Part shown: one piece after another, positions 25,963 to 35,370 of the stretch
Position numbering within the stretch: the first letter of the stretch is position 1
How the letters are laid out: every line of letters starts with the position of its first letter
Assembly (NCBI RefSeq): GCF_014698305.1
Contig: NZ_JACJST010000009.1
Span: forward strand, 62,001-126,000
Source: Anabaena lutea FACHB-196
Lineage (GTDB): Bacteria; Cyanobacteriota; Cyanobacteriia; Cyanobacteriales; Nostocaceae
Length of the DNA stretch: 64,000 nt
Reading direction: 5' to 3'
Notes under the pieces: generated by a model
The model's input: the letters and a program-made list of their open reading frames with translations, nothing else
Databases searched by the model: none
Told to the model about the DNA's origin: nothing
Translations under genes and position numbers: made by a program

Positions 25963-26127
25963 ATGACACAACCCACAGTTACCCCTAAACTAGAAGAACC
26001 CAAATTTGGCTTTAATGAATATGCCGAGCGTTTGAATGGTCGGGCAGCCATGATTGGCTTCATCTTGATGATGCTGATTGAATATCTCACCAATCAAGGC
26101 GTACTATCTTGGCTCGGTTTAAAGTAG
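25963..26127 (+). CDS. High light-inducible protein (Hlip, CAB/ELIP family)
   Basis: This 54-residue one-helix protein starts at ATG 25963 (MTQPTVTPKLEEPKFG), preceded by AGAGAGGAA. The upstream in-frame start at 25933 is unlikely because it would bury that ribosome site. The helix holds the chlorophyll-binding motif YAERLNGRAAMIGFILMMLI. Hlips bind chlorophyll and carotenoid in the thylakoid membrane and protect photosystem assembly under strong light. A hairpin follows the gene. The upstream gap 25616-25962 shows no gene. Confidence 0.93.
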   Translation: MTQPTVTPKLEEPKFGFNEYAERLNGRAAMIGFILMMLIEYLTNQGVLSWLGLK

Positions 26128-26181
26128 TTGCCGCCGCAACTCAAGAGTTGGCAGTAGTAAACTAGTCATTAGAAGAGTCCT

Positions 26182-26206
26182 AACCAGTTGGAACTTCCAG
26201 CTGGTT
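26182..26206 (+). terminator. Hairpin after the hli gene
   Basis: AACCAG-t-TGGAA pairs with TTCCA-g-CTGGTT, an 11-bp stem with one mismatch. It is followed by ATATCTTGT, which is only moderately T-rich, so termination strength is uncertain. Confidence 0.5.
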
Positions 26207-26367
26207 ATATCTTGTCTAGTTGAATGGTTATGATTATGGAACCGCGCGTGACCCAGTGAAATTCTGACGCAGAATGACCAATAGCGTGAGATGAGAAAAG
26301 CAAATAGCGATCGCGGTATCGTAGAGAAAACTTACATAAAAATTTAACGGGAAACAAGCAACCTGTG

Positions 26368-26670
26368 ATGAACGCTGTACTACCTCGTTTTTTGAAGTCA
26401 GCCTACCGGAAAGAACCTATAATCAGTGCCTTAACCACAATGGGTGTTGTGGACGCGCTGATTGGTGGCTTGGATGATAGCTGGTCGTTATTTGCTTTTG
26501 GCTTGGGAACAGCAGGAATAGCCCTGGCCTTTAAGTTATGGCGGATGCAGCAGCGTCCCCCTGTACCAGAAGAGCCTGTAGTGCAACATTATTTACCTTC
26601 TCGTTCCTCCAGTCCACCCTTACCAGTGCTGACGGTTTCCAAGAAAAAACCACCTAGGAAAGAATATTGA
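26368..26670 (+). CDS. Small conserved cyanobacterial membrane protein
   Basis: This 100-residue protein has one or two hydrophobic segments (SWSLFAFGLGTAGIALAFKL, preceded by ALTTMGVVDALIGGL) and a proline-rich basic tail (PVPEEPVV to KKKPPRKEY). GTG 26365 and ATG 26368 are adjacent; the ATG is preferred. It is followed 47 bp later by the WD40 gene on the same strand. I recognise no named family. The tail may lie in the cytoplasm. Confidence 0.65.
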   Translation: MNAVLPRFLKSAYRKEPIISALTTMGVVDALIGGLDDSWSLFAFGLGTAGIALAFKLWRMQQRPPVPEEPVVQHYLPSRSSSPPLPVLTVSKKKPPRKEY

Positions 26671-26717
26671 TGGCGGAGTACTGAGTGTTGATGAGATTAA
26701 AGAAGTGAGGAAAACAG

Positions 26718-27809
26718 GTGACGAGTAAGGGAAGAAGCGGTGGGAGTGCTGTGATTCGCCCTCAGATGATTTTGGCATTGATGGCAGCTGTTGCCTTAGC
26801 AACTTCTATTGGGCAGGAATTTTATATTCATCCTGCTCAGGCGGCTAACGAAGTCATACCCAACTCTCCAGATAGCAAACCAGATAGCAAAAGCTTTGCC
26901 AATCCCCGACTGCTTCATACCTTAAGCGGACATACAGGAACTGTTAAATCTCTAGCTTTTAGTCCCAATAGTAAACTTCTGGTGAGTGGTGGCGGACAAA
27001 ACGAGGGTATAATTCGCTTTTGGAATCCTCAAACTGGCAAAAAGCTGGGTACGATTAACCGAGCGCATCAAGGATCTGTAGATTCTATTTTGATTACTCC
27101 CGATGGTGCAACTCTGATTAGTTGCGGTAGTGACTACAGAATTAACCTCTGGAATCTCAAAAATCTGAAGTTTAGCCGTTCTTTCGTGGGACACACAAGT
27201 CCAATATTATCTTTAGCTGTTTCTGCTGATAGTAAAGTTCTTGCCAGTGGTGGTTTAGACGGGATTAAATTGTGGGATTTAAAACGACAGATACCACTAA
27301 CCACCCTGGTACGCTTTGATAATGCAATTTATACCTTAGCCATTAACCCTGATGGGCAGACTTTAGCTAGTGGTGATAGTAAAGGTGTAGTGAAGCTGTG
27401 GGACTTAAATTCTGGTAAATTAATCAGGGAGTTAAAAGCACATTCTCAGATTGTGACAAAGTTAGCTTTTACACCCAATGGCGAAAGTTTAATTAGTTCC
27501 AGCCGGGATAAAACGATTAAAATTTGGGATGTTAATAAGGGTGTGCAAGTCCAAACCCTAACAGGACATGATAATTGGGTGAATGAGATCGCAATCAACC
27601 CCAATGGACACACTCTAGCCAGCGCTGGCAAAGATGGTATAAAATTATGGGATTTAACTACAGGTGAATTAAAAAATACACTTGATGGTCATAGTGACTG
27701 GGTGAGTGCGCTGGCGCAGCCTATCGAAGATATCGCTTTTAGTCCCGATGGAAAAATGCTGGCCAGTAGTGGATTTGATCAAAAAATTAATATTTGGCAG
27801 ACTTGGTAA
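26718..27809 (+). CDS. WD40-repeat protein with N-terminal export or anchor segment
   Basis: This 363-residue protein starts at GTG 26718. The hydrophobic stretch MILALMAAVALATSIG near residues 17-32, then a probable cleavage near AQAANE, indicates export or anchoring. Residues about 60-363 form about seven WD40 blades, for example LLHTLSGHTGTVKSLAFSPN, SSSRDKTIKIWDVNKGVQ and SSGFDQKINIWQTW, enough for one closed propeller. WD40 propellers serve as protein-binding platforms; the partner is unknown. The gene ends 5 bp from the convergent membrane-protein gene. Confidence 0.9.
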   Translation: MTSKGRSGGSAVIRPQMILALMAAVALATSIGQEFYIHPAQAANEVIPNSPDSKPDSKSFANPRLLHTLSGHTGTVKSLAFSPNSKLLVSGGGQNEGIIRFWNPQTGKKLGTINRAHQGSVDSILITPDGATLISCGSDYRINLWNLKNLKFSRSFVGHTSPILSLAVSADSKVLASGGLDGIKLWDLKRQIPLTTLVRFDNAIYTLAINPDGQTLASGDSKGVVKLWDLNSGKLIRELKAHSQIVTKLAFTPNGESLISSSRDKTIKIWDVNKGVQVQTLTGHDNWVNEIAINPNGHTLASAGKDGIKLWDLTTGELKNTLDGHSDWVSALAQPIEDIAFSPDGKMLASSGFDQKINIWQTW

Positions 27810-27814
27810 TTTTA

Positions 27815-28276
27815 CTACATCTCAAAAGTATTTTGTTGTGCTAGATACCGTGCCTTCAGAGCTAAAGCAATGGCGAAAAAAGCTATAGTCAGAGACATAG
27901 TTATATGATGTAGATGGGCTAGGGAATGTGACTGACTAAAAATCATCGCTATAGAGTTGATAGCAACGGCATAAAATAGCATCCAAAAGAAAATGCCAAC
28001 AGGAGTCATCATTGCTAATAATCTAGCTGTTCTTGCTGCCCTGCGGTAGTGTAGCAACCTCAAGGCTAGCCAACATCCTAAAACTTCCCCAATCCACCAG
28101 CCAAAAATAAAACTGAGAAAAGGGGGTATCAATCCATCTAGAGTGGCATGGGGCATAAATATTTTTACATAACCCACACCTAAAAAATAACCTGGATACA
28201 TCAGTAGGACAGCACCTATTAAACTACCTATAGCTGCTGCTAAATATCCGCCTTTTTTATACTGTGGTAAAGACAT
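27815..28276 (-). CDS. Four-helix membrane protein, unknown function
   Basis: This 153-residue protein has about four hydrophobic helices (AAAIGSLIGAVLLMYPGYFL, PPFLSFIFGWWIGEVLGCWL, MMTPVGIFFWMLFYAVAI, ITMSLTIAFFAIALAL) and a His-rich loop SHSLAHLHHI between the last two. The basic loop HYRRAARTAR should face the cytoplasm. I do not recognise the family. It is convergent with the WD40 gene, with a 5-bp gap. Confidence 0.7.
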   Translation of the reverse strand: MSLPQYKKGGYLAAAIGSLIGAVLLMYPGYFLGVGYVKIFMPHATLDGLIPPFLSFIFGWWIGEVLGCWLALRLLHYRRAARTARLLAMMTPVGIFFWMLFYAVAINSIAMIFSQSHSLAHLHHITMSLTIAFFAIALALKARYLAQQNTFEM

Positions 28277-28489
28277 AATTAATTCAAGCTTGAATGTTTT
28301 TACACTATATTAATTCAAAATTAATCAACATATTTCCGCAAATGTGACTTAATTTTTATATACTTGACTAAGTAAATAAATTTTTATTAGTTGATTTCCT
28401 TAGCACTGTGGCGGTTTTTATAATTGCTTGGATTACAATAAATTTAAGATATAGTATCGCACGTATTAACTCAAATTCTCCCAAAAGCC

Positions 28490-28711
28490 ATGAAAACTCA
28501 AGTAGTTAATATAACTTATGAAATTGAACTTAAACCAGGAGAAAAATTGACTCTACCGGAATCTTTAACGAACAATATAGGAGCAGGAAATTGGATAATT
28601 ACTATCCAACCAAAACCAAATTTTTCTCCAGTTACCCGCAGTCATGACACATTTTTAAAAGGCTACACCTCAGAAGATGAAGGACTCTATGACGACTATA
28701 CAACCGGGTGA
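28490..28711 (+). CDS. Probable antitoxin of a MazF-like module
   Basis: This 73-residue protein begins MKTQVVNITYEIELKPGEKL, strand-rich as in AbrB/MazE-like proteins, and ends with an acidic tail (YTSEDEGLYDDYTTG). Its last 23 bp overlap the start of the MazF-like gene in another frame, indicating translational coupling. The antitoxin call rests mainly on position. Confidence 0.65.
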   Translation: MKTQVVNITYEIELKPGEKLTLPESLTNNIGAGNWIITIQPKPNFSPVTRSHDTFLKGYTSEDEGLYDDYTTG

Positions 28712-29018
28712 ATTCTGGGTAGCTGATATTCTCTTTACAAGTGGTGCAAGTTCTAAAAAACGCCCCATCCTTGTACTTTGGTTAGATGGTGATGATGTTG
28801 TAGCTGCTGTAGTTACTTCAGCACAACCACGCTCACAAACAGATGTATTTTTAAACGATTGGTCAATTGCAGGTCTGCGTGTTCCCTCAACTGTACGTTT
28901 ATCTAGGCTGGATTGCTTAGAAAAGAGTTTATTAATAGCGAAAATCGGACTAATTTCTGAATCAGATGCAAACCAATTGAAAACTGTATGGGATGCGTTT
29001 ATTAAACCTCAATTTTAA
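28689..29018 (+). CDS. MazF/PemK-like endoribonuclease toxin
   Basis: This 109-residue protein from ATG 28689 reads MTTIQPGEFWVADILF and then KKRPILVLWLDGD, followed by a beta-rich core and a final helix (DANQLKTVWDAFIKPQ). This matches PemK/MazF proteins, which cleave mRNA at short motifs. A slightly earlier ATG (28677) is possible. It overlaps the presumed antitoxin gene. The cleavage motif is unknown. Confidence 0.82.
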   Translation: MTTIQPGEFWVADILFTSGASSKKRPILVLWLDGDDVVAAVVTSAQPRSQTDVFLNDWSIAGLRVPSTVRLSRLDCLEKSLLIAKIGLISESDANQLKTVWDAFIKPQF

Positions 29019-29022
29019 TACC

Positions 29023-29215
29023 TAGGACTTACGCACTGTACAAATCAATCATGATATGCGTTCACCAAAATACCTTATTTCAGGTTGCAACTAATTCTAT
29101 TTTTACCGATAAATTAAGCGTGGGGTAGGGGTTTAGCACTGCGCTTTACCCCTACGATAAATATGATTTTTACGGAAATACATATTCAATATTTTTTGTC
29201 AATGCGTAACTCCTA
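29023..29215. repeat. MITE-like element with TAGGACTTACGCA ends
   Basis: TAGGACTTACGCA at the left is matched (12 of 13) by TGCGTAACTCCTA at the right. The 193-bp interior has no ORF and contains a GTAGGGGTTTAGCACTGCG segment that pairs with a nearby GCGCTTTACCCCTAC. A lone copy of the end sequence occurs at 57658-57671. Confidence 0.7.
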
Positions 29216-29223
29216 ATACCAAT

Positions 29224-29246
29224 AAAAAAACCCCCAAATGGAGGTT
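29224..29246 (-). terminator. Terminator of the ctaCDE operon
   Basis: Read on the minus strand, AACCTCC pairs with GGGGGTT (one wobble or mismatch) around ATTT and is followed by a run of T. It lies about 40 bp after the ctaE stop codon. Confidence 0.75.
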
Positions 29247-29288
29247 GATAAGTTATTCGCGTGGAGTGAACAACCAAATAATTAATAC

Positions 29289-29912
29289 TTACAGTAGATA
29301 TAGTAATCCGAACAAAATAATCCAAATTACGTCTACAAAGTGCCAGTACAGTTCGGCGGCTTCAATACCGAAGTGCTTTTCATTGCTGTAATGACCGGGA
29401 GTGCGCGATCGCCACAACACTGCCAAAATCGCTAAAACCCCAACAGTCACGTGTAAACCGTGAAAGCCAGTTAAAACATAAAACGTACTAGCAAACAAAT
29501 TGGTAGTTAAACCAAATTCCAGATGGGTATATTCATAAACCTGCCCCATCAAGAAAATTGCACCCATAGCCGCAGTAATTGCCAACCAGGTACGCATTCC
29601 CTTGTTATCATTCTTTTTAATTGCCGTATCAGCATTGTGCATGACAAAACTGCTGGCAATCAAAATCACTGTATTCACACCAGGTAACAGCAGTTCTAAC
29701 TCTGGTGTACCTGCGGGAGGCCATACAGGTAAGGTAGCGCGGAAAGCTAAATAAGCTCCGAACATTCCCATAAAAATCATCGCTTCGGCAATCAGGAAGA
29801 CAACCAAACCAAACAAGCGATGGTCTGGATGTGCTTCATGATGAGCATCTGTTACTGCTACGTGGTGATGATTCTGTTCAATTTTCGCTGGGTCAATTAT
29901 CTGACTTTGCAT
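29289..29912 (-). CDS. ctaE: Cytochrome c oxidase subunit III
   Basis: This 207-residue membrane protein has five hydrophobic helices and subunit III motifs: LVVFLIAEAMIFMGMFGAYL near 33-52, FYVLTGFHGLHVTVGVLAIL and the terminal WHFVDVIWIILFGLLYLL. It belongs to the shorter bacterial form. The acidic residue in IAEAMIF and the HGLHV histidines are conserved. It is last in the ctaC-ctaD-ctaE order and is followed by a terminator. It supports proton uptake and stability of the terminal oxidase in the thylakoid or cytoplasmic membrane. Confidence 0.96.
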   Translation of the reverse strand: MQSQIIDPAKIEQNHHHVAVTDAHHEAHPDHRLFGLVVFLIAEAMIFMGMFGAYLAFRATLPVWPPAGTPELELLLPGVNTVILIASSFVMHNADTAIKKNDNKGMRTWLAITAAMGAIFLMGQVYEYTHLEFGLTTNLFASTFYVLTGFHGLHVTVGVLAILAVLWRSRTPGHYSNEKHFGIEAAELYWHFVDVIWIILFGLLYLL

Positions 29913-29929
29913 GAATTTTTAAATTGCTA

Positions 29930-30063
29930 ATTGGTCATTGGTAATCGGTAATTGGTAATCGGTAATTCATAATTCATAATTTTCTTTCAATTACGAATTA
30001 CGCTTTCAATTACGAATTACGAATTACGTATCCCTAGCGGGACCGTAGGCACTATTACGAATT
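29930..30063. repeat. Mixed ATTGGTAATCG and ATTACGA heptamer repeats
   Basis: The ctaD-ctaE gap is almost entirely repeat DNA: ATTGGTCATTGG and GGTAATTGGTAATC units, then AATTACGAATTACG units, ending at the ctaD stop codon. The short palindrome TCCCTAGCGGGACCGTAGGC is inserted near 30032. Confidence 0.85.
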
Positions 30064-31765
30064 ACACACCAGACTCAATAGTTGGATATGGTTCGTCAGG
30101 TTTGGCGGTTAATACTGTATTAACATCTACCTTTTTCTCTTTCACGCCGTAGTCATAAGGGCCTGTAGCCAATACGGGCAGTTTTTCAAAATTCTCAATT
30201 GCTGGTGGTGAAGTAGTCATCCACTCTAGGGTAAGTGCGCGCCAAGGATTATTAGCCGCTTTCTCACCATATAACCAACTCCAAATGGCATTGATAATAA
30301 ACGGTAAAGTCGAAATCGCTAAGATATAAGACCCGTAAGTACAGATTTCATTCAAAGAAGTGAATTTAGGGTCATATTGGGCAATGCGGCGATTCATACC
30401 CATCATCCCTAACTTGTGCATGGGCAAAAAAGTCATATTTAGACCAACAATGGTCAAAACAAAGTGAATCTTACCCCAAAATTCGTTCATCATTCGTCCC
30501 GTCATTTTCGGGAACCAGTGATAAATAGCGGCGAAAATACCTAAGACGCTACCACCGAAGAGGACATAGTGCAGGTGTGCAACTACAAAATAGGTATCGT
30601 GAACGTGAATATCAAAGGGGACTGCGGCTAACATCACACCACTTATACCACCAATGACAAACGTACCGACAAAACCCATAGCAAATAACATGGGGGTATT
30701 CAGTTGGATTTTGCCACCCCACATAGTTGCTAACCAGCTAAAAATTTTGATCCCTGTGGGGACAGCGATGATCATGGTAGTGATCATAAAGAACATCCGC
30801 AACCAGCCAGGAATACCACTGGTAAACATATGGTGCGCCCAAACGATCAGCCCCAAAAAGCTAATAGCGAGGGAAGAATAGGCGATCGCTTTATAACCAA
30901 AAATTGGTTTACGAGAATGAACAGGGATAACCTCAGAAATTGCCCCAAAGAAAGGCAAAATCATGATGTAAACTGCTGGGTGGGAGTAGAACCAGAACAT
31001 ATGCTGGTAAACTACCGGATCACCTCCACCGGTGGGGTTAAAAAATGTTGTCCCTGCTAACAAGTCAAAAGACAGCAGAATTAGCGCCCCAGCAAGTACA
31101 GGGGTAGATATCAGCACTAACGCCGAAGTTGCGAACATTGCCCAACAAAACAAGGGCATTTGATGGATTCCCATACTGGGAACACGCATTTTCAGGAGAG
31201 TAACGATAAAATTAATCGCCCCCAAAATCGAAGACGTACCCAACAATAGGACACTGACAATCCAAATGGCTTCTCCCACTTGACCTGTCATGAGGCTAAG
31301 AGGAGGGTAGGAAGTCCAACCCGCATCCGGGGCATCACCTACCACTAAACTAGCGATAAGTAACACACCAGCCGGCGGAATCATCCAAAAAGCCACGGCA
31401 TTTAAGCGTGGAAAAGCCATATCCCTAGCCCCAATCATCAAGGGAATGAGATAGTTAGCAAAACCAGCCCCTGCTGGAACAATCCACAAGAAAATCATGA
31501 TTGTGGCGTGGAGTGTAAACAGGCTGTTATAGACTTCTGGGGTGACAAAATCCACATCTGGGGTACGGAGTTCTGTCCGCACCAAGTCAGCCATCACGCC
31601 GCCAATGCAGTAGAAAATAAACGAGGTGACTAAGTATTGAATACCAATTACCTTATGGTCGGTACTAAAGCCAAAGAAGTCACGCCAATGTCTTTCCCCT
31701 TCTTCTTCTTCAATATGAGCAGGGATATTAGCCGTTTCTTGTAACTGTGCTTGTGTCATAGTCAA
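30062..31765 (-). CDS. ctaD: Cytochrome c oxidase subunit I
   Basis: This 567-residue catalytic subunit reduces O2 to water and pumps protons. Twelve hydrophobic helices are present. The heme/CuB histidines can be seen in SLFTLHATIMIFLWI, WFYSHPAVYIMILP, IVWAHHMFTSG and HDTYFVVAHLHYVLFGG. The helix VI motif is YSHPAV rather than GHPEV, so the D-channel glutamate is replaced by the Tyr-Ser pair. This marks an A2-type heme-copper oxidase. The gene lies 45 bp after ctaC, and its stop codon touches heptamer repeats. The call is firm. Confidence 0.98.
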   Translation of the reverse strand: MTMTQAQLQETANIPAHIEEEEGERHWRDFFGFSTDHKVIGIQYLVTSFIFYCIGGVMADLVRTELRTPDVDFVTPEVYNSLFTLHATIMIFLWIVPAGAGFANYLIPLMIGARDMAFPRLNAVAFWMIPPAGVLLIASLVVGDAPDAGWTSYPPLSLMTGQVGEAIWIVSVLLLGTSSILGAINFIVTLLKMRVPSMGIHQMPLFCWAMFATSALVLISTPVLAGALILLSFDLLAGTTFFNPTGGGDPVVYQHMFWFYSHPAVYIMILPFFGAISEVIPVHSRKPIFGYKAIAYSSLAISFLGLIVWAHHMFTSGIPGWLRMFFMITTMIIAVPTGIKIFSWLATMWGGKIQLNTPMLFAMGFVGTFVIGGISGVMLAAVPFDIHVHDTYFVVAHLHYVLFGGSVLGIFAAIYHWFPKMTGRMMNEFWGKIHFVLTIVGLNMTFLPMHKLGMMGMNRRIAQYDPKFTSLNEICTYGSYILAISTLPFIINAIWSWLYGEKAANNPWRALTLEWMTTSPPAIENFEKLPVLATGPYDYGVKEKKVDVNTVLTAKPDEPYPTIESGV

Positions 31766-31810
31766 TTAGTCATTAGTTATTAGTCATTGGTCATTAGCCG
31801 TTATCTTTGA

Positions 31811-32914
31811 CTATCTAACCATTGACGAATGGTGAACTTGATGCAGCATTTCTGAGTGAATTCCCATGTCCTTAGTGTAAGGAGCGAGAAATTCATCTGG
31901 GGATACATCCGCTGAGTTAACGGCAACAGCTTGATTAAGAGTCTCTTTACTAGCAACTAGCTGTTCTTGCATCCAAGTGTCATAAGCCTCTTGGGACTCT
32001 ACTACTACTTGGGTTTTCATAGCTCCGTGGTAGGGGCCACAAAGTTCAGCACAAATTAAGGAATACGCACCCACTTTATTGGGTGTGAAGCGAATCTCGC
32101 TTTGTCTACCGGGGATCACATCTTGCTTGAGGCGGAATTCTGGAACCCAGAAGGCATGGATGACATCGTTAGCAGTCATGTTCATTTCCACTTGTTGGCC
32201 GACGGGTACATGGAGTTCACCAGTTGTCACTCCTGTCTCTGGGTAAGTGAAAATCCAAGCATACTGGAGTGCAGAGACGTTAACGACTAATTGTGGTGGT
32301 TGTCCCTCTTTGTCACGACTTGTACCCAAGGTAGGAGCTACACTACCTATGCCAGGAGCATTACGTATTTGAGGAATTTCAGGATTGCGGACTGCTGCGG
32401 TGGCCGGGTCTTCCATAGCCTCGTCAGATTTTTCTTGGTTTAGGTTTGGCTCATTGCTGGGAGGCGTATCGGTTAAAGTAGCAGCGATCGCTGTTCCTGG
32501 CATTGACATTGATTCTTGCATCATCGATGCTTCTGGCGCTGCATGGACTGCATGAGGATCAAATCCACCGATTTCGTTGTAGACATCAAAGCTATAAACA
32601 GAAATACCGAGAACGATAATTGCTGGGATCGCCGTCCAGAGTATTTCTAGAGGCACATTACCCTCAATAGGTGGACCATCTTCATTGTCGCCTGCACGGC
32701 GACGGTATTTAAATGCAGCGTAAATTAAAACACTTTCGACTAATAAAAATATACCTGTAGAAACGATCATCATCGTGTTGAATAGACCATCTACTAAGAC
32801 GGCTTCATCAGATGCGGCTGTAGGTAACAGACCGTGATTTTGACCGTACCAAAGGCTGGCTAGGGTTAGCACAATGCCAATTAGTAATGTCCAGATGGAA
32901 CTTGGAATTTTCAC
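31811..32914 (-). CDS. ctaC: Cytochrome c oxidase subunit II
   Basis: This 367-residue subunit accepts electrons from cytochrome c or plastocyanin through CuA. Two N-terminal helices (IWTLLIGIVLTLASLWYG and MMIVSTGIFLLVESVLIYAA) are followed by an unusually long, Met- and Pro-rich low-complexity linker of about 85 residues (near 125-210). The cupredoxin domain with the CuA motif CAELCGPYHGAM near 288 comes next. It is the first gene of ctaCDE, divergent from ctaA across a gap of about 400 bp (32915-33320) that must hold both promoters. Confidence 0.97.
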   Translation of the reverse strand: MKIPSSIWTLLIGIVLTLASLWYGQNHGLLPTAASDEAVLVDGLFNTMMIVSTGIFLLVESVLIYAAFKYRRRAGDNEDGPPIEGNVPLEILWTAIPAIIVLGISVYSFDVYNEIGGFDPHAVHAAPEASMMQESMSMPGTAIAATLTDTPPSNEPNLNQEKSDEAMEDPATAAVRNPEIPQIRNAPGIGSVAPTLGTSRDKEGQPPQLVVNVSALQYAWIFTYPETGVTTGELHVPVGQQVEMNMTANDVIHAFWVPEFRLKQDVIPGRQSEIRFTPNKVGAYSLICAELCGPYHGAMKTQVVVESQEAYDTWMQEQLVASKETLNQAVAVNSADVSPDEFLAPYTKDMGIHSEMLHQVHHSSMVR

Positions 32915-33320
32915 GGCTTACTTAAATGGAATTTACGACGTTATCTCAAAGTCACTCACTTACTAAGGTAGTGCAGCTTATAGGATATGAACTCTCAATA
33001 TCTGAAATCTTTATTAATTTTTTTGATTAGTTGATCAATCTTGAGTAAAACCGATTTATGTGATATCGCCCCAAAAAAATGACAATTACTAGAGAAATTT
33101 AAGGAAAACTTGAGAAAATTTTAACTAATTGCCACTCATCACTAATTCATATCTTAAAAAATACCTAAATCTTACAGCTAAAAGTACCTGAAGTGATTCA
33201 AAGTATAAGTGAAAGCCAATATTTAAACCCTAGCTCATAGGTTAGGGTGTAGATAGGTCTTTTCTGATCAAATAGATAATTTTAAGAATATCTACCTCAA
33301 GCGGGCAGAAGGTATCGTTG

Positions 33321-34244
33321 ATGAACGAATTTGTCCTACAACAACAAAATGAAGCGGCAGCCCAACACAATAGCCCCAAGGAAGTAATTCGTCGCTTGGT
33401 GTGGAAAATTTGCATAGCCACCTTGATTTTGATGGCCATAGGCAGTGCCACCCGCGTGATGAATGCTGGACTTGCTTGCCCTGATTGGCCTTTGTGCTAT
33501 GGGGAATTGGTGCCAGCCAAGCAAATGAATCTCCAGGTGTTCTTGGAGTGGTTTCACAGATTAGACGCAGCTTTGATTGGTTTTAGCGCGATCGCACTTG
33601 CCGGTTTATCCTGGTGGCATCGTCGTGTTTTACCCAACTGGCTACCTTGGGCTTCGACATTCGCCCTGTTCTTAATAGTCTTCCAAGGTGTTTTGGGTGG
33701 ACTCACTGTCACCGAATTGTTGCGATTTGATATCGTTACCGCCCATTTGGGAACGGCGCTATTGTTTTTCACTACTCTCTTAGTCATCGGTACGGCACTT
33801 AGCCCATATCAGGGGACTGGAACTGTTGGTAAGCTGCCTTGGGTGGGTTTAGCAGCTTCGGTTTTGGTGTACCTACAAAGTTTACTAGGTGCTGTGGTGG
33901 GTTCTCGCTGGGCGCTACATCAATGCTTTGGTGATTCTCAACTTTGTGGAGTTATGTACAGCCATATTTTTGGCTTGATACCACCAACGGTGGCCACTTT
34001 GGCAATCGTTTTTATCTCGTGGCGCACTCCAGCCTTACACCCAGCTTTGCGCCGATTAGCAAATATGGCTGGGAGCTTATTGATTTTACAACTGCTGTTG
34101 GGAGTCGCCACTTTTCGCTTACATCTACAAGTTGAACCTCTGACTGTGACTCACCAAGCTGTAGGTGCTACTTTGCTGGGTACTTTAGTAGTGTTTACAG
34201 TTTTAGGGCTACGCGATAGAACACATGGAATCAGTCAACAGTAA
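33321..34244 (+). CDS. ctaA: Heme A synthase (CtaA/Cox15)
   Basis: This 307-residue enzyme hydroxylates heme O to heme A. The ATG at 33321 is preferred over the adjacent TTG. Eight helices can be counted, with the heme-ligand histidines in LEWFHRLDAALIGF, IVTAHLGTALLFF, CGVMYSHIFGLIPP and TVTHQAVGATLLG. The extracytoplasmic cysteine pair lies near AGLACPDWPLC. It is followed by ctaB 174 bp downstream, and both supply heme A to the CtaD subunit encoded divergently. Confidence 0.96.
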   Translation: MNEFVLQQQNEAAAQHNSPKEVIRRLVWKICIATLILMAIGSATRVMNAGLACPDWPLCYGELVPAKQMNLQVFLEWFHRLDAALIGFSAIALAGLSWWHRRVLPNWLPWASTFALFLIVFQGVLGGLTVTELLRFDIVTAHLGTALLFFTTLLVIGTALSPYQGTGTVGKLPWVGLAASVLVYLQSLLGAVVGSRWALHQCFGDSQLCGVMYSHIFGLIPPTVATLAIVFISWRTPALHPALRRLANMAGSLLILQLLLGVATFRLHLQVEPLTVTHQAVGATLLGTLVVFTVLGLRDRTHGISQQ

Positions 34245-34334
34245 ACAGTCAGCAGTTATCAGTAATTATGTGAGGGATAAAAAGCGCCACGAAAGCCTCC
34301 CACCAGTCTTATAGGGAGATTTATACCCAAGGAA

Positions 34335-34401
34335 TGAAATTGATAACTGATAACTGATAACTGATAACTGGTAACTGATACCTGATAACTGATAACTGAG
34401 A
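34335..34401. repeat. Tandem GATAACT heptamers
   Basis: Roughly eight units of TGATAACTGATAACT lie between ctaA and ctaB and end about 18 bp before the ctaB start. A GGAAGTAG ribosome site survives between the repeat and the ATG. Confidence 0.9.
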
Positions 34402-34418
34402 AAGGAAGTAGAGCCAAC

Positions 34419-35363
34419 ATGATTGAGACTAATGTCTCTCGCCACCACGATACATTTTTACAAGTAATTCAAAGCTACTACCAGCTAACTAAGCCACGCA
34501 TTATTCCGTTGCTGTTAATTACCACTGCTGGGAGTATGTGGATTGCTGCAAAGGGACAAGTGGACCCTTTCCTATTGCTAGTAACCCTGATGGGTGGTAC
34601 TTTGGCTGCTGCCAGCGCTCAGACTATTAACTGTATCTATGACCGAGATATAGATTATGATATGGAGCGGACGCGCCATCGTCCTATGCCTTCTGGTAGG
34701 GTACAGCCCCGCGATGCCTTGATTTTTGCGATCGCTCTGGCTGTTGCTTCTTTTACCCTACTCACAGTCTTTGCCAATTTATTAGCCGCACTTTTAGCAT
34801 TTTCTGGAATTGTATTTTACGTTTTAGTTTATACCCACTGGCTAAAACGTCACAGCACTCAAAATATTGTCATTGGTGGTGCTGCGGGGGCGATTCCAGC
34901 CTTAGTTGGTTGGGCGGCTGTAACAGATACTTTAAGCTGGGCTGCTTGGCTAATTTTTGCCATTGTGTTTTTGTGGACTCCCCCTCATTTCTGGGCTTTG
35001 GCTTTGATGATTCGTGATGATTATGCCAAGGTGGGAATACCCATGTTACCTGTGGTAGCCGGTGATAAGGCTACTGTACGGCAGATTTGGTATTACACTG
35101 TAGTTACCGTAACGGCAACTGTGCTGCTGTTCTATCCTTTACACGCCAGTGGTGTTGTCTATGCCTTTGTCGCGTTGACACTGGGGGGAGTATTTGTTCA
35201 CAAGGCTTGGCGCTTGTTGCAAAATCCAGAAGATCGAACTGTAGCTAGAGAGTTGTTCCTTTATTCGATTTCTTACATGATGCTGTTGTGTTTAGCGATG
35301 GTGGTTGATAGTTTACCGATTACTCACAGTTTGGTAAGTGCTGTGGTTAATCAGTTTAGTTAG
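34419..35363 (+). CDS. ctaB: Protoheme IX farnesyltransferase (heme O synthase)
   Basis: This 314-residue UbiA-type prenyltransferase attaches a farnesyl group to heme B. The two acidic motifs are visible: [20 protein letters not shown] near residue 70 and [19 protein letters not shown] near 185. Nine or so helices span the protein. It lies downstream of ctaA and probably in the same operon. It is followed by a strong terminator. Confidence 0.97.
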   Translation: MIETNVSRHHDTFLQVIQSYYQLTKPRIIPLLLITTAGSMWIAAKGQVDPFLLLVTLMGGTLAAASAQTINCIYDRDIDYDMERTRHRPMPSGRVQPRDALIFAIALAVASFTLLTVFANLLAALLAFSGIVFYVLVYTHWLKRHSTQNIVIGGAAGAIPALVGWAAVTDTLSWAAWLIFAIVFLWTPPHFWALALMIRDDYAKVGIPMLPVVAGDKATVRQIWYYTVVTVTATVLLFYPLHASGVVYAFVALTLGGVFVHKAWRLLQNPEDRTVARELFLYSISYMMLLCLAMVVDSLPITHSLVSAVVNQFS

Positions 35364-35370
35364 TAGAAAG

